In this document: one piece after another, positions 1-8,679 of the stretch
Position numbering within the stretch: the first letter of the stretch is position 1
Layout: every line of letters starts with the position of its first letter
Assembly: GCF_002014965.1 (NCBI RefSeq)
Contig: NZ_MUXT01000001.1
Coordinates: 38,127-102,126, forward strand
From: Moraxella canis
GTDB taxonomy: Bacteria > Pseudomonadota > Gammaproteobacteria > Pseudomonadales > Moraxellaceae
DNA: 64,000 nucleotides
Direction of reading: 5' to 3'
Notes under the pieces: model-generated
Seen by the model: the letters and a program-made list of their open reading frames with translations, nothing else
What the model was told of the DNA's origin: nothing
Databases searched by the model: none
Program-made: the position numbers and the translations under genes

Positions 1-771
1 GTTGATTTTACCGCGCATCAGGGGCAGGACGCGTTCGGTGGCATTGATGCTACTGGATGTGGTGGGAATGATATTATGACCGCTGGCTCTGGCACGGCGA
101 AAGTCGCGATGCGCTTGATCAAGCACGCTTTGATCTGCCGTTACGGCGTGGATCTCGGTCATCATGGCACTTTGGATACCAAATTTATCATCAAGCACCG
201 ACAATAGCGGCACCAAAGCTTGGGTGGTACAAGACACCCCAGATATGATTGGCAAATCAGCGTTTAGCTCATCGTCATTTACCCCGATGACGATACTGGC
301 ATCTACGCTATCAAACGGTGCTGCACCAATGATCACTTGCTTTGCGCCTGCTGTACGATGGCGATTGGCATCGGCATAGGAGCGAAATTGACCTGTACAC
401 TCAAGCACGACATCGACATCCAGATCCTTCCAAGGCAAATTCTCTGGCTCATCACAGCTTAGCAAAAGAATACGGCGTGACGACCCGCCTTTAGTGATCG
501 TCAAATATGAGGTATCTTGATCGGTGGTTAATGAAACCTGTGCGGCATTATCCCCTTGATCGAATCGCCCATGCGTACTGTCAAATTTTAATAAATGCAG
601 CAGTACTTCGTTGTCGGCGATATCATTGATCGCGACAATGTCAATATTGTCAAAAACCCCCAACTTCTTAATGTACGCTCTTAATACATTTCTACCAATA
701 CGACCAAAGCCATTGATGGCTAAGCGTAATTTGGGCGTATCGGCTTGGCGGTGTGAATTATTTGGTATCAC
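1..771 (-). CDS. gap: Type I glyceraldehyde-3-phosphate (or erythrose-4-phosphate) dehydrogenase, partial
   Basis: This is an NAD-dependent phosphorylating aldehyde dehydrogenase of central carbon metabolism, cut by the left window edge, so about 257 N-terminal residues are present and the C-terminus is missing. The Rossmann start reads INGFGRIGRNVLRAY, the catalytic cysteine lies in SCTTQALVP, and the catalytic histidine in MTEIHAVTADQ. The usual NASCTTN is replaced by a VSCTTQ form, and HAVTADQ replaces HAYTNDQ, so the exact substrate (GAPDH or the related Epd) is not certain. The only sensible start in frame is a GTG at 769-771, because a stop lies nine codons upstream and no ATG occurs. 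This start overlaps the end of the upstream helicase gene by 14 bases, which suggests translational coupling. Confidence 0.88.
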   Translation of the reverse strand, partial: MIPNNSHRQADTPKLRLAINGFGRIGRNVLRAYIKKLGVFDNIDIVAINDIADNEVLLHLLKFDSTHGRFDQGDNAAQVSLTTDQDTSYLTITKGGSSRRILLLSCDEPENLPWKDLDVDVVLECTGQFRSYADANRHRTAGAKQVIIGAAPFDSVDASIVIGVNDDELNADLPIISGVSCTTQALVPLLSVLDDKFGIQSAMMTEIHAVTADQSVLDQAHRDFRRARASGHNIIPTTSSSINATERVLPLMRGKIN

Positions 772-2674
772 GATCAGCGTCCATCTTTGAAGTCTCTATA
801 TACGCCAAAGCCAAGCGTATTTCATTATAAGTATAAGTTTCTCGCAGCTCATCAAAGATCGGTCTGATCTTGATCCCATCAGCAAATTCACCTCGGGCAT
901 CCAAATCGCATATCGCACCTTCAATCTCAGTGATCATCTCATCATCTGGGCGATAGTCTTGGATGGCATCAGTACCCATGATTTTGCCAATATCCGCCAC
1001 ATGACCGATAATGGTTGAGACAGACAAACTGCGCTTGGCGGCAATCTCGTCTAAATCCAGCTTTTGCTGAACGAGTTCATAAGTTTCATTGACGGTGCTG
1101 GTCAGTCCATTGGCTTGGATTTGTCCTGCTTTGGCTTGATTTTGGGCTTTGGTTTTTTGGCTGAGCGCGCCTTGCTTTTTGAGCGCTCGAAATTTTTGGT
1201 TGGTGGCGATAACTTCAGGATTGGTCGTGCCGCCGCAAGCATGGATAAAGGCTTTATAAATCTCATCGAGCATCGACTCATCAAACACTTCAAAAGCCTT
1301 GGCGTGCTCAGAAGACAGCTCAATGAATCGCTGATCAATGCGCTGCACCCATTCATCTAGCAGCAAGCTTTTGACATTAAAGCCAAGCAATTTTAGCCCA
1401 TCTAGCGAGCGCAGGCGTGACAGCGCCACATAACCCTGCCCCATCTCAAAGGTCTTGGACAAGTCAATCTCAGCTGCATCCAAGGTCATGCCTTGGGATT
1501 TGTGTACCGTGATCGCCCAAGCTAAGCATAAAGGCACTTGGGTATAGCTTGCAAGCACAGTGCCATCCTTATCCTCAACTGTCCACTCTTCAGGCTCAGC
1601 AGCCACTTCGCCGCCAGTATTGTGCCGAACCAAAGGATATGCCGTTTCGGTAATTTCATCATCTGCATTTTTATAGGCTTTGCCCGATACGCCAATAAAG
1701 CCGATCACTTCACCCATCGTACCATTATACACGCCCAAAAGCGGCAGATTTTTGACGAACATCACCTTAGCGCCGATCGCAAGCGTCAGCTCATCAGGGG
1801 CGCGGACACTCTTTGACAGTGAGTCTTGCAAGGGTTTTTCGCCCATTTTGGCGGCACTATACGTAATAGTCTTAGCGGTCAATTCATTGAGCTGCTTTTG
1901 ATTGATACTATCAACATCGGCATTATGCGTATAAAGTCTTGTGCGGTTCAAATCAATGGTATGAGCTTGGGTTGATGTCAGCACATCGATCGCCTGCTGC
2001 GTCACTGTTTGACTGCGGATTTGGTTTAAAATCTCATTCAAAGATAAACCAAAGCGCTGCTTTTCATCGCCGCCCGTTTGGCGATGCTGCTCGGTGAGAT
2101 AACAAATTTGAAATTTACACTCAAGCCAAGCCTGCGACATAAAGGCGTATTTTTCTTTCGATGTTTCACCTTTATCGCCAATCGGTGGTAGCTGAAAAAA
2201 ATCCCCCGAAAAAATCACCTGAACGCCCCCAAAAGGCATCTCATTTTTTCGAAAATGCTTTAAAACTTGATTGATCGTGTCAACTTGCTTGGCGTGCAGC
2301 ATGGAGATTTCATCAATGATAAGCACCTTGGTATTTTTGATGCGCTCAAGGTAGTCATCACGCGTGGCAAGCCTTTGGACATTGACTTTATCAAACTCAT
2401 TTTGGATGCCGATACCCGACCATGCATGAATTGTCATGCCATTCATGTGAGTTGATGCGATGCCCGTGCTGGCAGTCACTGCCACAGGAATTTGGCGCAC
2501 TCGCAAATACTCAATGTACTGATTGAGCACATAGGTTTTACCTGCGCCTGCTTGACCTGTCAAAAAAACATTTTGCCCTGTCTTTAAAATCGCAAAGGCG
2601 GTCTCTTGTTTCATAGCATCAACTTGATTGATTGAATTTGATTGAGTTTGAGATGATTTGTCTTCTGCATCCAT
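758..2674 (-). CDS. Pif1/RecD-like ATP-dependent DNA helicase with C-terminal HTH-type domain
   Basis: A 638-residue superfamily 1B helicase. Walker A is GQAGAGKT (residues 40-47), Walker B lies in LIIDEISML, motif III is FSGDFFQLPP, and the C-terminal motor lobe ends with a UvrD_C_2-type AWAITVHKSQGMTLD segment. This layout matches Pif1-like and RecD2-like 5'-3' helicases that act on stalled forks or recombination intermediates; the specific role here is inferred. The last 150 residues are charged and contain a segment (AAKRSLSVSTIIGH) resembling the helix-turn-helix domain found at the C-terminus of some helicases. The start follows a GAGGGTGAG ribosome site. A perfect 11-bp inverted repeat stands directly upstream, between this gene and glnS. 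Confidence 0.88.
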   Translation of the reverse strand: MDAEDKSSQTQSNSINQVDAMKQETAFAILKTGQNVFLTGQAGAGKTYVLNQYIEYLRVRQIPVAVTASTGIASTHMNGMTIHAWSGIGIQNEFDKVNVQRLATRDDYLERIKNTKVLIIDEISMLHAKQVDTINQVLKHFRKNEMPFGGVQVIFSGDFFQLPPIGDKGETSKEKYAFMSQAWLECKFQICYLTEQHRQTGGDEKQRFGLSLNEILNQIRSQTVTQQAIDVLTSTQAHTIDLNRTRLYTHNADVDSINQKQLNELTAKTITYSAAKMGEKPLQDSLSKSVRAPDELTLAIGAKVMFVKNLPLLGVYNGTMGEVIGFIGVSGKAYKNADDEITETAYPLVRHNTGGEVAAEPEEWTVEDKDGTVLASYTQVPLCLAWAITVHKSQGMTLDAAEIDLSKTFEMGQGYVALSRLRSLDGLKLLGFNVKSLLLDEWVQRIDQRFIELSSEHAKAFEVFDESMLDEIYKAFIHACGGTTNPEVIATNQKFRALKKQGALSQKTKAQNQAKAGQIQANGLTSTVNETYELVQQKLDLDEIAAKRSLSVSTIIGHVADIGKIMGTDAIQDYRPDDEMITEIEGAICDLDARGEFADGIKIRPIFDELRETYTYNEIRLALAYIETSKMDADRDTK

Positions 2675-2687
2675 GTCTCACCCTCTC

Positions 2688-2721
2688 TACCAAAGCGCAC
2701 TAAAATCCTGGCGCTTTGGTA
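2688..2721. repeat. Perfect 11-bp inverted repeat between glnS and the helicase gene
   Basis: TACCAAAGCGC (2688-2698) and GCGCTTTGGTA (2711-2721) form an 11-bp stem with a 12-base loop. No T-tract follows on either strand, so it is not a standard intrinsic terminator. On the minus strand it sits just upstream of the Shine-Dalgarno region of the helicase gene (start 2674) and just after the glnS stop. It could be a processing site, an mRNA-end stabiliser or a translation control element. Confidence 0.6.
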
Positions 2722-2748
2722 AACTGTGGGCAACTGATGAGCGTGCAA

Positions 2749-4500
2749 TCACTCAGGCTTAAAGCTGTCTTTAAGCCCAACGATTTGATTAAATACTGGC
2801 AACGCTTGGGTATGCTCGGCGCTGTCAGCCACAAAATAGCTTTCGCGCTCAAACTGGAATCGCTCACCTGGATTGGCTTTTGCCAAATCAGGCTCAATCA
2901 CAGCTTCATAAACCGTCAGCGAATTGGGATTTAGGTGCTTGCGAATCCACAGCTCATCAGCATCAGCACCAGAGTCATTGACATCCACAGCGTCTGTTAT
3001 TTCATCATCTTCTAGTAGCAAATGCTCATACAAGCGCACCACTGCATTCACCCCGTGGCTTGCCGATACCCAATGGATCACGCCTTTGACTTTGCGACCT
3101 TCTGGATTATTGCCCAGTGTATTTTCATCGATCGTCGCGATCAGTTCGACCACAGCGCCGCTTTCGTCTGTCTTATGCTCTTCTACCTTGAGCACATAGC
3201 TGTTGCGCAAGCGGATTTCTGGATTACTTGGCGACAGACGCTTATAATCTGCCGGCGGCTCAATCTCATAATCTGTGGCATCAATGTAAATGGTTTTGGT
3301 GAACGGAATTTGGCGCATACCCATGTCCAAATGCGGATGCTTAGGCTGGGTCAGCCAAAGCACGTCACCATCAAATTCTGCCACTGTTTTTTCATTTTTA
3401 AGCTCATTAAATTTGGCAACAGCGCTATCAAAATTGGTGATAGTCACTTTCAGTGGGCGTAGCACTGCCATTCCGCGCGCGGTGGTCTCTTCAAGCGACT
3501 TACGCACGCTAAACTCAAGCATACGATGATCAACCAAGCCATCAGATTTGGTGACGCCCACGCGTTCACAAAAATCTCTCAAGCCTTCGGGCGTATAGCC
3601 GCGGCGACGCATACCTGCCACCGTCGGCATACGCGGATCATCCCAGCCAGACACCACACCCATATCCACCAAGCGCTTGAGCTTACGCTTAGAAGTTAGG
3701 GTATGATCAATGTTCAGACGGCTAAATTCATACTGACGTGGTGGGACGTCGAACCCAACTTTTTCGACTACCCAATCATAAAATGGTCGATGATCTTCAA
3801 ATTCAAGCGTGCACAGCGAGTGTGTGATTCCTTCATAAGCATCTGACAAAGGATGCGCAAAATCATACATCGGATAGATGCACCACGTATCGCCCGTTTG
3901 GTGATGATGTGCGTGCATGACACGATAGATCACAGGATCGCGCATGTTCATGTTTGGGTGTGCCATATCAATCTTAGCACGCAAAACCGCTTCGCCATCG
4001 GCATATTTGCCCTGCTTCATATCCTCAAAACGAGCCAAATTCTCCTCAATGCTCGCCTCACGCTGCGGTGATGGCACGCCTGCTTCGGTGAATGAGCCAC
4101 GATTGGCACGGATCTCATCAATGCTTTGTAGATCCACATACGCATCGCCTTGTTTGATCAGCTGAACTGCCCAGCCATACAGCTCATCAAAATAGCCTGA
4201 CGCATAGCGCACATCGCCCGCCCACTCAAATCCAAGCCATCGAACGTCTTCTTTAATGCCATCAACAAAATCTTGTTTTTCAGCGGTGGGGTTAGTGTCA
4301 TCAAATCTTAAATTACAAGCACCGCCAAATTCATTTGCCACGCCAAAATTTAGGCAGATCGATTTAACATGCCCAATGTGTAAATATCCGTTTGGCTCAG
4401 GCGGAAAGCGCGTCAAAATGCTATCATGCTTACCCGATGCCAAGTCATCACGGATAATTGCGCGAATAAAGTCATTTTTTTCAGTCGGTTGTGTGCTCAT
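2749..4500 (-). CDS. glnS: Glutaminyl-tRNA synthetase
   Basis: Class I aminoacyl-tRNA synthetase that charges tRNA-Gln in the cytoplasm, 583 residues. The HIGH signature appears in PPEPNGYLHIGH (residues 33-44). The KMSKS-type loop is LTSKRKL, close to the MSKRKL of the E. coli enzyme. The WDDPRMPT segment is typical of GlnRS rather than discriminating GluRS, and the C-terminal half carries the two beta-barrel anticodon-binding domains. The start is the ATG at 4500, which gives the usual N-terminus with an acidic-basic stretch before the Rossmann fold. The gene stands alone after a divergent ppiB and is followed by the helicase gene on the same strand, about 75 bases downstream. Confidence 0.97.
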   Translation of the reverse strand: MSTQPTEKNDFIRAIIRDDLASGKHDSILTRFPPEPNGYLHIGHVKSICLNFGVANEFGGACNLRFDDTNPTAEKQDFVDGIKEDVRWLGFEWAGDVRYASGYFDELYGWAVQLIKQGDAYVDLQSIDEIRANRGSFTEAGVPSPQREASIEENLARFEDMKQGKYADGEAVLRAKIDMAHPNMNMRDPVIYRVMHAHHHQTGDTWCIYPMYDFAHPLSDAYEGITHSLCTLEFEDHRPFYDWVVEKVGFDVPPRQYEFSRLNIDHTLTSKRKLKRLVDMGVVSGWDDPRMPTVAGMRRRGYTPEGLRDFCERVGVTKSDGLVDHRMLEFSVRKSLEETTARGMAVLRPLKVTITNFDSAVAKFNELKNEKTVAEFDGDVLWLTQPKHPHLDMGMRQIPFTKTIYIDATDYEIEPPADYKRLSPSNPEIRLRNSYVLKVEEHKTDESGAVVELIATIDENTLGNNPEGRKVKGVIHWVSASHGVNAVVRLYEHLLLEDDEITDAVDVNDSGADADELWIRKHLNPNSLTVYEAVIEPDLAKANPGERFQFERESYFVADSAEHTQALPVFNQIVGLKDSFKPE

Positions 4501-4545
4501 AACTTATTGTCCATGGTGATCAGTTTTAAATGTCATAATTGAATT

Positions 4546-4554
4546 ATTTTAGCA
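4546..4554 (-). promoter_or_regulatory. Candidate extended -10 promoter for glnS
   Basis: On the minus strand the sequence TGCTAAAAT lies 46-54 bases upstream of the glnS start. It fits a TGn extended -10 element; no good -35 is seen. The same TGnTAwAAT form recurs before several other genes in the window. Confidence 0.5.
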
Positions 4555-4650
4555 TAATTTTAGGTCTTTAAGCATGATTTTTATAAATCGAACACGCTTG
4601 GCAAATCATCATGCCCTTTAAATTTGCACAAGCACACCCCATGAATGTTA

Positions 4651-4659
4651 TGCTATAAT
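4651..4659 (+). promoter_or_regulatory. Extended -10 promoter of ppiB-lpxH
   Basis: TGCTATAAT is a perfect -10 hexamer with the TGn extension, 45 bases before the ppiB ATG. No -35 hexamer at 16-18 bases upstream is recognisable. Confidence 0.6.
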
Positions 4660-4703
4660 AAGCAAAATTTCATTCCATTCATTAATAGTTATAAGGATAC
4701 TTC

Positions 4704-5213
4704 ATGGATATGCCAGTTGTAGAATTTGATACCACATTTGGTCAAATCAAAATCGAGCTAAACGCCGAAAAAGCCCCTGTTACCGTTGCCAATTTCCTTG
4801 ATTATGTCGAGTCAGGTCATTATGATGGACTGATTTTTCATCGTGTGATCGACGGCTTTATGATTCAAGGCGGCGGTATGGACGCACAGATGAACGAAAA
4901 ACGCACTGGTACCCCCATCAAAAACGAAGCCGATAATGGTCTAAAAAACACCGTCGGTAGCATCGCGATGGCGCGCACTTCTGATCCACATTCTGCCACG
5001 GCACAGTTTTTTATTAATGTCAAAGACAATGACTTTTTGAATTATTCAAGCCCAACACCGCAAGGCTGGGGCTATGCTGTCTTCGGTCAAGTGATTGATG
5101 GCATGGATGTGGTCAATCAAATCAAAGGCGTGCCAACAGGTCGTTTTGGCTATCACGCTGATGTGCCAACTGAGCCTGTCGTCATCAACAGCGCCAAAGT
5201 CATCAATAAATAA
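4704..5213 (+). CDS. ppiB: Cyclophilin-type peptidyl-prolyl cis-trans isomerase
   Basis: A 169-residue cytoplasmic cyclophilin (no signal peptide) that catalyses proline isomerisation. Family marks are the active-site arginine region [13 protein letters not shown], the [17 protein letters not shown] core and the [16 protein letters not shown] segment. An AAGGA site stands 8 bases before the chosen ATG; a second ATG two codons later would give MPVVEFDTT and is also possible. The lpxH start codon follows the stop after a single base, as in other gammaproteobacteria where a ppi gene sits next to lpxH, so the two are very likely one operon. Confidence 0.95.
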   Translation: MDMPVVEFDTTFGQIKIELNAEKAPVTVANFLDYVESGHYDGLIFHRVIDGFMIQGGGMDAQMNEKRTGTPIKNEADNGLKNTVGSIAMARTSDPHSATAQFFINVKDNDFLNYSSPTPQGWGYAVFGQVIDGMDVVNQIKGVPTGRFGYHADVPTEPVVINSAKVINK

Positions 5214-5214
5214 T

Positions 5215-6012
5215 ATGCTGAGCGCTGATTATTTTTTTACCACAAGACCGTCTGAGATTCAGGCGGTTTTTGTTAGCGATTTGCATCTATCACCAATGAC
5301 GCCTAAGCTTAGCGCGGCTTTTATCCAGTTGCTTGGTGACCTAAAACAGCTGCCTAATTTAGATTCGCTTTTTATTTTGGGAGATTGGTTGGATGCTTGG
5401 CTGGGTGATGATACTTATGTATCGCTATCGCAGGCTGACAAAGCCAAGCATTGGCTTCATCCTGTGATTCTTGCGCTGAATGCTTTGGCGGATCATAAAG
5501 TGCAAATTTTTGTCATGCAGGGCAATCGTGATTTTATGATTCGTCAGGCGCTTTGTGATACGTTCAAAGGCGCGCTGATCCAAGAGCCTTATCCCATTCA
5601 TACCACCCAAAGTCGCATTCGCTTGGAGCATGGCGACGCGCTGTGTACAGACGATATGAGCTATCAGCGTTATCGGTCTGTCATTCGCCATCCTGTGACG
5701 GGATTTATCTTAAATAGATTGCCGCTATCTGTGCGTAAAAAGCTCGCTGGCAATATTCAAGATACTTCCAAAAACCAGAAAACCACCAAAGCTTTTGCCA
5801 TCTTGGATGTCAATGAAGACGCAGTATCCGCTGCACTCAAGGAGTATGATATTTTATTACATGGGCATACCCACCGCCCACATGTGCATCATTATGGTCA
5901 TCAAGCGCGCATTGTGCTTGGGGATTGGCGCATGGAAGGGACTCAAGTCTGCGCAGAAATTGGCTTGATGATCGGTGAAGATTTGCAGCTTGCGCAATTT
6001 AAGCATGGCTAA
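5215..6012 (+). CDS. lpxH: UDP-2,3-diacylglucosamine diphosphatase (lipid A synthesis)
   Basis: This calcineurin-fold metallophosphoesterase hydrolyses UDP-2,3-diacylglucosamine to lipid X and UMP at the inner face of the cytoplasmic membrane, the fourth step of lipid A synthesis. The metal-binding motifs appear in order: SDLHL (D22, H24), LGDWLDAWLGDD, QGNRDFMI and HGHTHRP near the C-terminus. The start at 5215 is chosen because it is the first ATG after the ppiB stop; a longer reading inside ppiB would add 40 residues that do not resemble the family. The length, 265 residues, is slightly above the usual 240. A shared terminator follows. Confidence 0.95.
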   Translation: MLSADYFFTTRPSEIQAVFVSDLHLSPMTPKLSAAFIQLLGDLKQLPNLDSLFILGDWLDAWLGDDTYVSLSQADKAKHWLHPVILALNALADHKVQIFVMQGNRDFMIRQALCDTFKGALIQEPYPIHTTQSRIRLEHGDALCTDDMSYQRYRSVIRHPVTGFILNRLPLSVRKKLAGNIQDTSKNQKTTKAFAILDVNEDAVSAALKEYDILLHGHTHRPHVHHYGHQARIVLGDWRMEGTQVCAEIGLMIGEDLQLAQFKHG

Positions 6013-6030
6013 TCTTGCAAATTTCAATAA

Positions 6031-6058
6031 AAAAGAGCGCAATACACGCTCTTTTTTT
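6031..6058. terminator. Bidirectional terminator between lpxH and yceI
   Basis: AAAAGAGCG (6031-6039) and CGCTCTTTT (6047-6055) form a 9-bp stem with a 7-base loop, flanked by an A-run on the left and a T-run on the right. It can end the lpxH transcript on the plus strand and the convergent yceI transcript on the minus strand. Confidence 0.85.
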
Positions 6059-6075
6059 TATTCGCCAGGTAGGGA

Positions 6076-6654
6076 TTACTTACCTTTTTTGCTGGCTTCT
6101 ACCTGAATGTCGATACGCACATCTTTAGGAATGCCCACATCCACCAAATAATTCATGCCCCACTTGGTGCGATCAACTGTCGCGGTAAAATCGCCACCAC
6201 AAACTTCAGCATTCAAAATTGGGCTGTTATAGCAATTAAACTTAGTCGCTGTTAAAGTCACAGGATGGGTTTGACCAAGTAAAGTTAAGTTACCTGACAC
6301 AGACTGCAGTTTACGATTTGCGCCTGTCCCTGTGAAATAAAATTGATTTGAAACAAAACGCATGGTTGGATGCTGTTCAACATTGAACAAATTAGCCGCT
6401 TTTAGGTGCTGTGTAAATAGCGATGAAGGGGCTTTTAGGCTACCAACAGGAATACTGATATCGATTGAGCCTGTGCCTGCCGCACGGTCAAATTGCATCA
6501 CGCCTGATAGCTCATAAAAGCCTGCCATGTTGGTTGAGGTGCCAAAATGGTCAATGCTAAAACGTGCGTTGGTGTGATATGGATCCAATTCATAAGTAGC
6601 CGCATTGGCAAAACCTGCCACAGCCAATAACGCGATTAAAGATAATTTTTTCAT
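6076..6654 (-). CDS. YceI family periplasmic lipocalin-like protein
   Basis: A 192-residue secreted protein. The signal peptide MKKLSLIALLAVAGFANA is followed by the mature start ATYELDPYHTNARFSIDHFG, a hallmark of the YceI family, whose characterised members form a lipocalin-like barrel that binds polyisoprenoids. The conserved KWGMNYLVDVG-type ending is present. Two cysteines (CYNSPILNAEVC) may form a disulfide. The start at 6654 is preferred over two upstream ATGs because GGAG stands 6 bases before it and the signal peptide begins there. It is a single-gene unit that ends on the shared terminator with lpxH. Confidence 0.9.
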   Translation of the reverse strand: MKKLSLIALLAVAGFANAATYELDPYHTNARFSIDHFGTSTNMAGFYELSGVMQFDRAAGTGSIDISIPVGSLKAPSSLFTQHLKAANLFNVEQHPTMRFVSNQFYFTGTGANRKLQSVSGNLTLLGQTHPVTLTATKFNCYNSPILNAEVCGGDFTATVDRTKWGMNYLVDVGIPKDVRIDIQVEASKKGK

Positions 6655-6895
6655 AACATACTCCATGTGACTAGTCATTAATTTAGTGAAATCAAGGTAA
6701 ACCCTGCGATTTCATCTTAACCAAAATCATATTAAATGACAAGTATCACTTTGGTGAAAAAATTGTTGCCAAATCTGCAAATATTTACACAACAGTTGTT
6801 AATGTTTTAACATTTTTAAAAGTTTTGAAAATGAGCATCTGACTTATTGATACATTCAAATTTCATCTAGCTTTCACATTGAGTCAAATTATAAT

Positions 6896-6920
6896 AAAAA
6901 AGCAGGTCAAAGCCTGCTTT
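6896..6920 (-). terminator. Terminator of orn
   Basis: AAAGCAGG (6899-6906) and CCTGCTTT (6913-6920) form an 8-bp stem. On the minus strand it follows the orn stop and is succeeded by a T-run (6896-6900 read as A on the plus strand). Confidence 0.85.
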
Positions 6921-6924
6921 AAAA

Positions 6925-7512
6925 TCAATCCAGCAATTTAAAAAAATGCTCGCGATAATGGCGCAATTCACGAATCGAATCTCGGATATCATCAAGCGCC
7001 AAATGTGTGCCTGTTTTTTGATACCCAGAGGCGACATCAGGACGCCAGCGGTAGCAAAGCTCTTTGACGCTTGACACATCCAAGTTGCGATAGTGAAAAT
7101 ATCGCTCAAGCTTTGGCATTTGACGCGCCAAAAATCTGCGATCTTGGCAAATGGAATTACCGCACATCGGAGAGATGCCTGCATCCACCCACTTTGATAA
7201 AAACTCGATCGTCTGTGCTTCAGCTTCAGCAAGCGTCGTCGTGCTACGGCGCACCCGATCAATCAAGCCTGACTGACCATGCTGATTTTTATTCCAATCA
7301 TCCATACGATTTAAAATCACATCACCCACTTTGATCGCAAATACTGGTCCTTCGGCAAGAATGTTCAGATCATCATCGGTCACGATGGTGGCAATCTCAA
7401 TAATCTCATCGTGCTGCGTATCCAGACCTGTCATTTCTAGGTCAATCCAAATGAGTGCTTTTTTGGCTTTTGCAGAAGGTTTTGGGTGTTGAATTTTAAT
7501 TTTATCAGTCAT
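6925..7512 (-). CDS. orn: Oligoribonuclease
   Basis: A DEDDh-family 3'-5' exoribonuclease that degrades very short RNAs, including pGpG from c-di-GMP turnover. The exonuclease I motif is [11 protein letters not shown], motif II lies in [14 protein letters not shown] and motif III in [17 protein letters not shown]. Its 195 residues are slightly longer than the usual 180 because of a lysine-rich N-terminal extension ([13 protein letters not shown]). It is transcribed alone, divergently from the DUF2062 gene, with its own terminator. The family assignment is firm. Confidence 0.96.
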   Translation of the reverse strand: MTDKIKIQHPKPSAKAKKALIWIDLEMTGLDTQHDEIIEIATIVTDDDLNILAEGPVFAIKVGDVILNRMDDWNKNQHGQSGLIDRVRRSTTTLAEAEAQTIEFLSKWVDAGISPMCGNSICQDRRFLARQMPKLERYFHYRNLDVSSVKELCYRWRPDVASGYQKTGTHLALDDIRDSIRELRHYREHFFKLLD

Positions 7513-7625
7513 AAGTGCATCCTAAGTGATTTCAAGCATTCTATCACAGTACGCCTAAGCCTGCTATAAGCTCTTAAAAATTCAACAAAAATAACGGTGT
7601 TTGCGTCGTTTTATCAATAAAAGTT

Positions 7626-7634
7626 TGCTATAAT
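7626..7634 (+). promoter_or_regulatory. Extended -10 promoter of the DUF2062 gene
   Basis: TGCTATAAT, identical to the ppiB element, lies 31 bases upstream of the ATG at 7665, so the expected leader is very short. Confidence 0.55.
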
Positions 7635-7664
7635 TTAGGCTTTATCTACACGATAGCCACCTCC

Positions 7665-8342
7665 ATGCCCAAGAATAAGATTAAAGCCTGGTTACCCACG
7701 CCCGAAAAATTGCGCCAAAATCGTTTGATTGCGATATTTGCGCCTTTTTTGGCGGATCCTCGACTGTGGCAAATCAATCGCAGCTCGTTGGGTCGAGCGG
7801 TTTATGTGGGTGTGCTGGCGGCTTTTTTTCCTTTGCCTGGCCAGATGCCACTTGCATTGATTGGCGCACTGCTCACCCGAGCTAATATTCCGATGGCGAT
7901 TGCACTGACTTGGATTACCAATCCTTTGACTGCCATTCCTGTTTTTTGGTTAGCGTATTCGCTGGGAGCGATATTGCTTGGAGAGCCTACCATTGGGCTT
8001 AGGGCGATTGGCATGATCTTAACCGATTTTACCCTTTGGATGACCGCTGATGGCATTAATCCGCTTAAGGCGCATCGGCATATTTTTTCGTGGCAAGCGA
8101 TGGCGGTTGGGCTACTTTTATCCGCCATCATCACCAGTATCGTGCTTGGTTTGGCATTTCGCGCATTTTGGAATTATCGGACTGTCAGAGATTGGCAAGC
8201 GCGCCACGGTTACAACGCCAATGCCCCCAAATTCAAACATCAAAAAGGTCATAAAAAGCGCGAGCAAGATCTACAAAAACAAAATCTGCAAAATGAGCAC
8301 GATCACACAAAAGTCGATAAAGGCGATAATTTTTCCATCTAA
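7665..8342 (+). CDS. DUF2062 domain membrane protein
   Basis: A 225-residue inner-membrane protein of unknown function. The DUF2062 region spans about residues 20-170 and includes RAVYVGVLAAFFPLPGQM and the ITNPLTAIPVFW segment, both typical of the family, with three to four hydrophobic helices. The C-terminal 45 residues are hydrophilic and rich in Lys, His, Asn and Gln, suggesting a cytoplasmic tail. The gene is monocistronic between the divergent orn and the metK leader. Family membership is clear from the sequence; no biochemical role is known to me. Confidence 0.85.
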   Translation: MPKNKIKAWLPTPEKLRQNRLIAIFAPFLADPRLWQINRSSLGRAVYVGVLAAFFPLPGQMPLALIGALLTRANIPMAIALTWITNPLTAIPVFWLAYSLGAILLGEPTIGLRAIGMILTDFTLWMTADGINPLKAHRHIFSWQAMAVGLLLSAIITSIVLGLAFRAFWNYRTVRDWQARHGYNANAPKFKHQKGHKKREQDLQKQNLQNEHDHTKVDKGDNFSI

Positions 8343-8475
8343 ATAGATACTTTATTATATTGACGCCTTATCATTTATCCAAAGCATAACTTCTCAAAGA
8401 TCACTCCGCCTAAGCAGCTTTCACTCATTTTAAAGAAGTATATTCCACCGCTTATTTTAATATGAATAATTTTCA

Positions 8476-8505
8476 TTGGTATTTATGGGCATTTTGGCGT
8501 ATAAT
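8476..8505 (+). promoter_or_regulatory. Sigma70 promoter of metK
   Basis: TTGGTA (8476-8481) and TATAAT (8500-8505) are separated by 18 bases. Transcription from about 8512 would give a leader of roughly 168 bases before metK, long for this window. Confidence 0.6.
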
Positions 8506-8511
8506 TTTCCA

Positions 8512-8679
8512 CCAAATACCTTTTATTAATGATCACTCTACAATCATTGCCCCACTCTACAGTCGCAGACTGCACCGTGATTTATTTTTACTTGTGTGAG
8601 CGGTATTTATTCTGTCAAGCCTAAAAAAGCCACCAGAATTTGCACAATTTTTATTTTATTTTTTATTAAGTGAAACCTT
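8512..8679 (+). promoter_or_regulatory. Long 5' leader of metK with paired segments
   Basis: The 337-base gap before metK holds no gene. Its distal half, downstream of the promoter, contains a compact hairpin CAGTC (8560-8564) with GACTG (8568-8572), enclosed by ATCAC (8532-8536) with GTGAT (8577-8581), and a direct repeat of CACTCTACA (8534-8542 and again from 8553, imperfect at its last base). It does not match a SAM riboswitch consensus that I can recognise. A regulatory leader is an inference from length and pairing. Confidence 0.35.

Noticed and set aside
5095..5214. Extension of lpxH upstream into ppiB
   Set aside because: The added 40 residues are the shifted translation of ppiB and do not resemble LpxH; ATG 5215 directly after the ppiB stop gives the usual start.
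6680..6712. Short inverted repeat TGAAATC/GATTTCA before the YceI gene
   Set aside because: Seven base pairs in AT-rich sequence with a 14-base loop; too weak to call as an operator or a leader structure without conservation data.
8343..8679. A known SAM riboswitch before metK
   Set aside because: The leader has some pairing, but I could not fit the conserved core of the SAM-I, SAM-II or SAM-SAH classes, so only a generic leader is reported.
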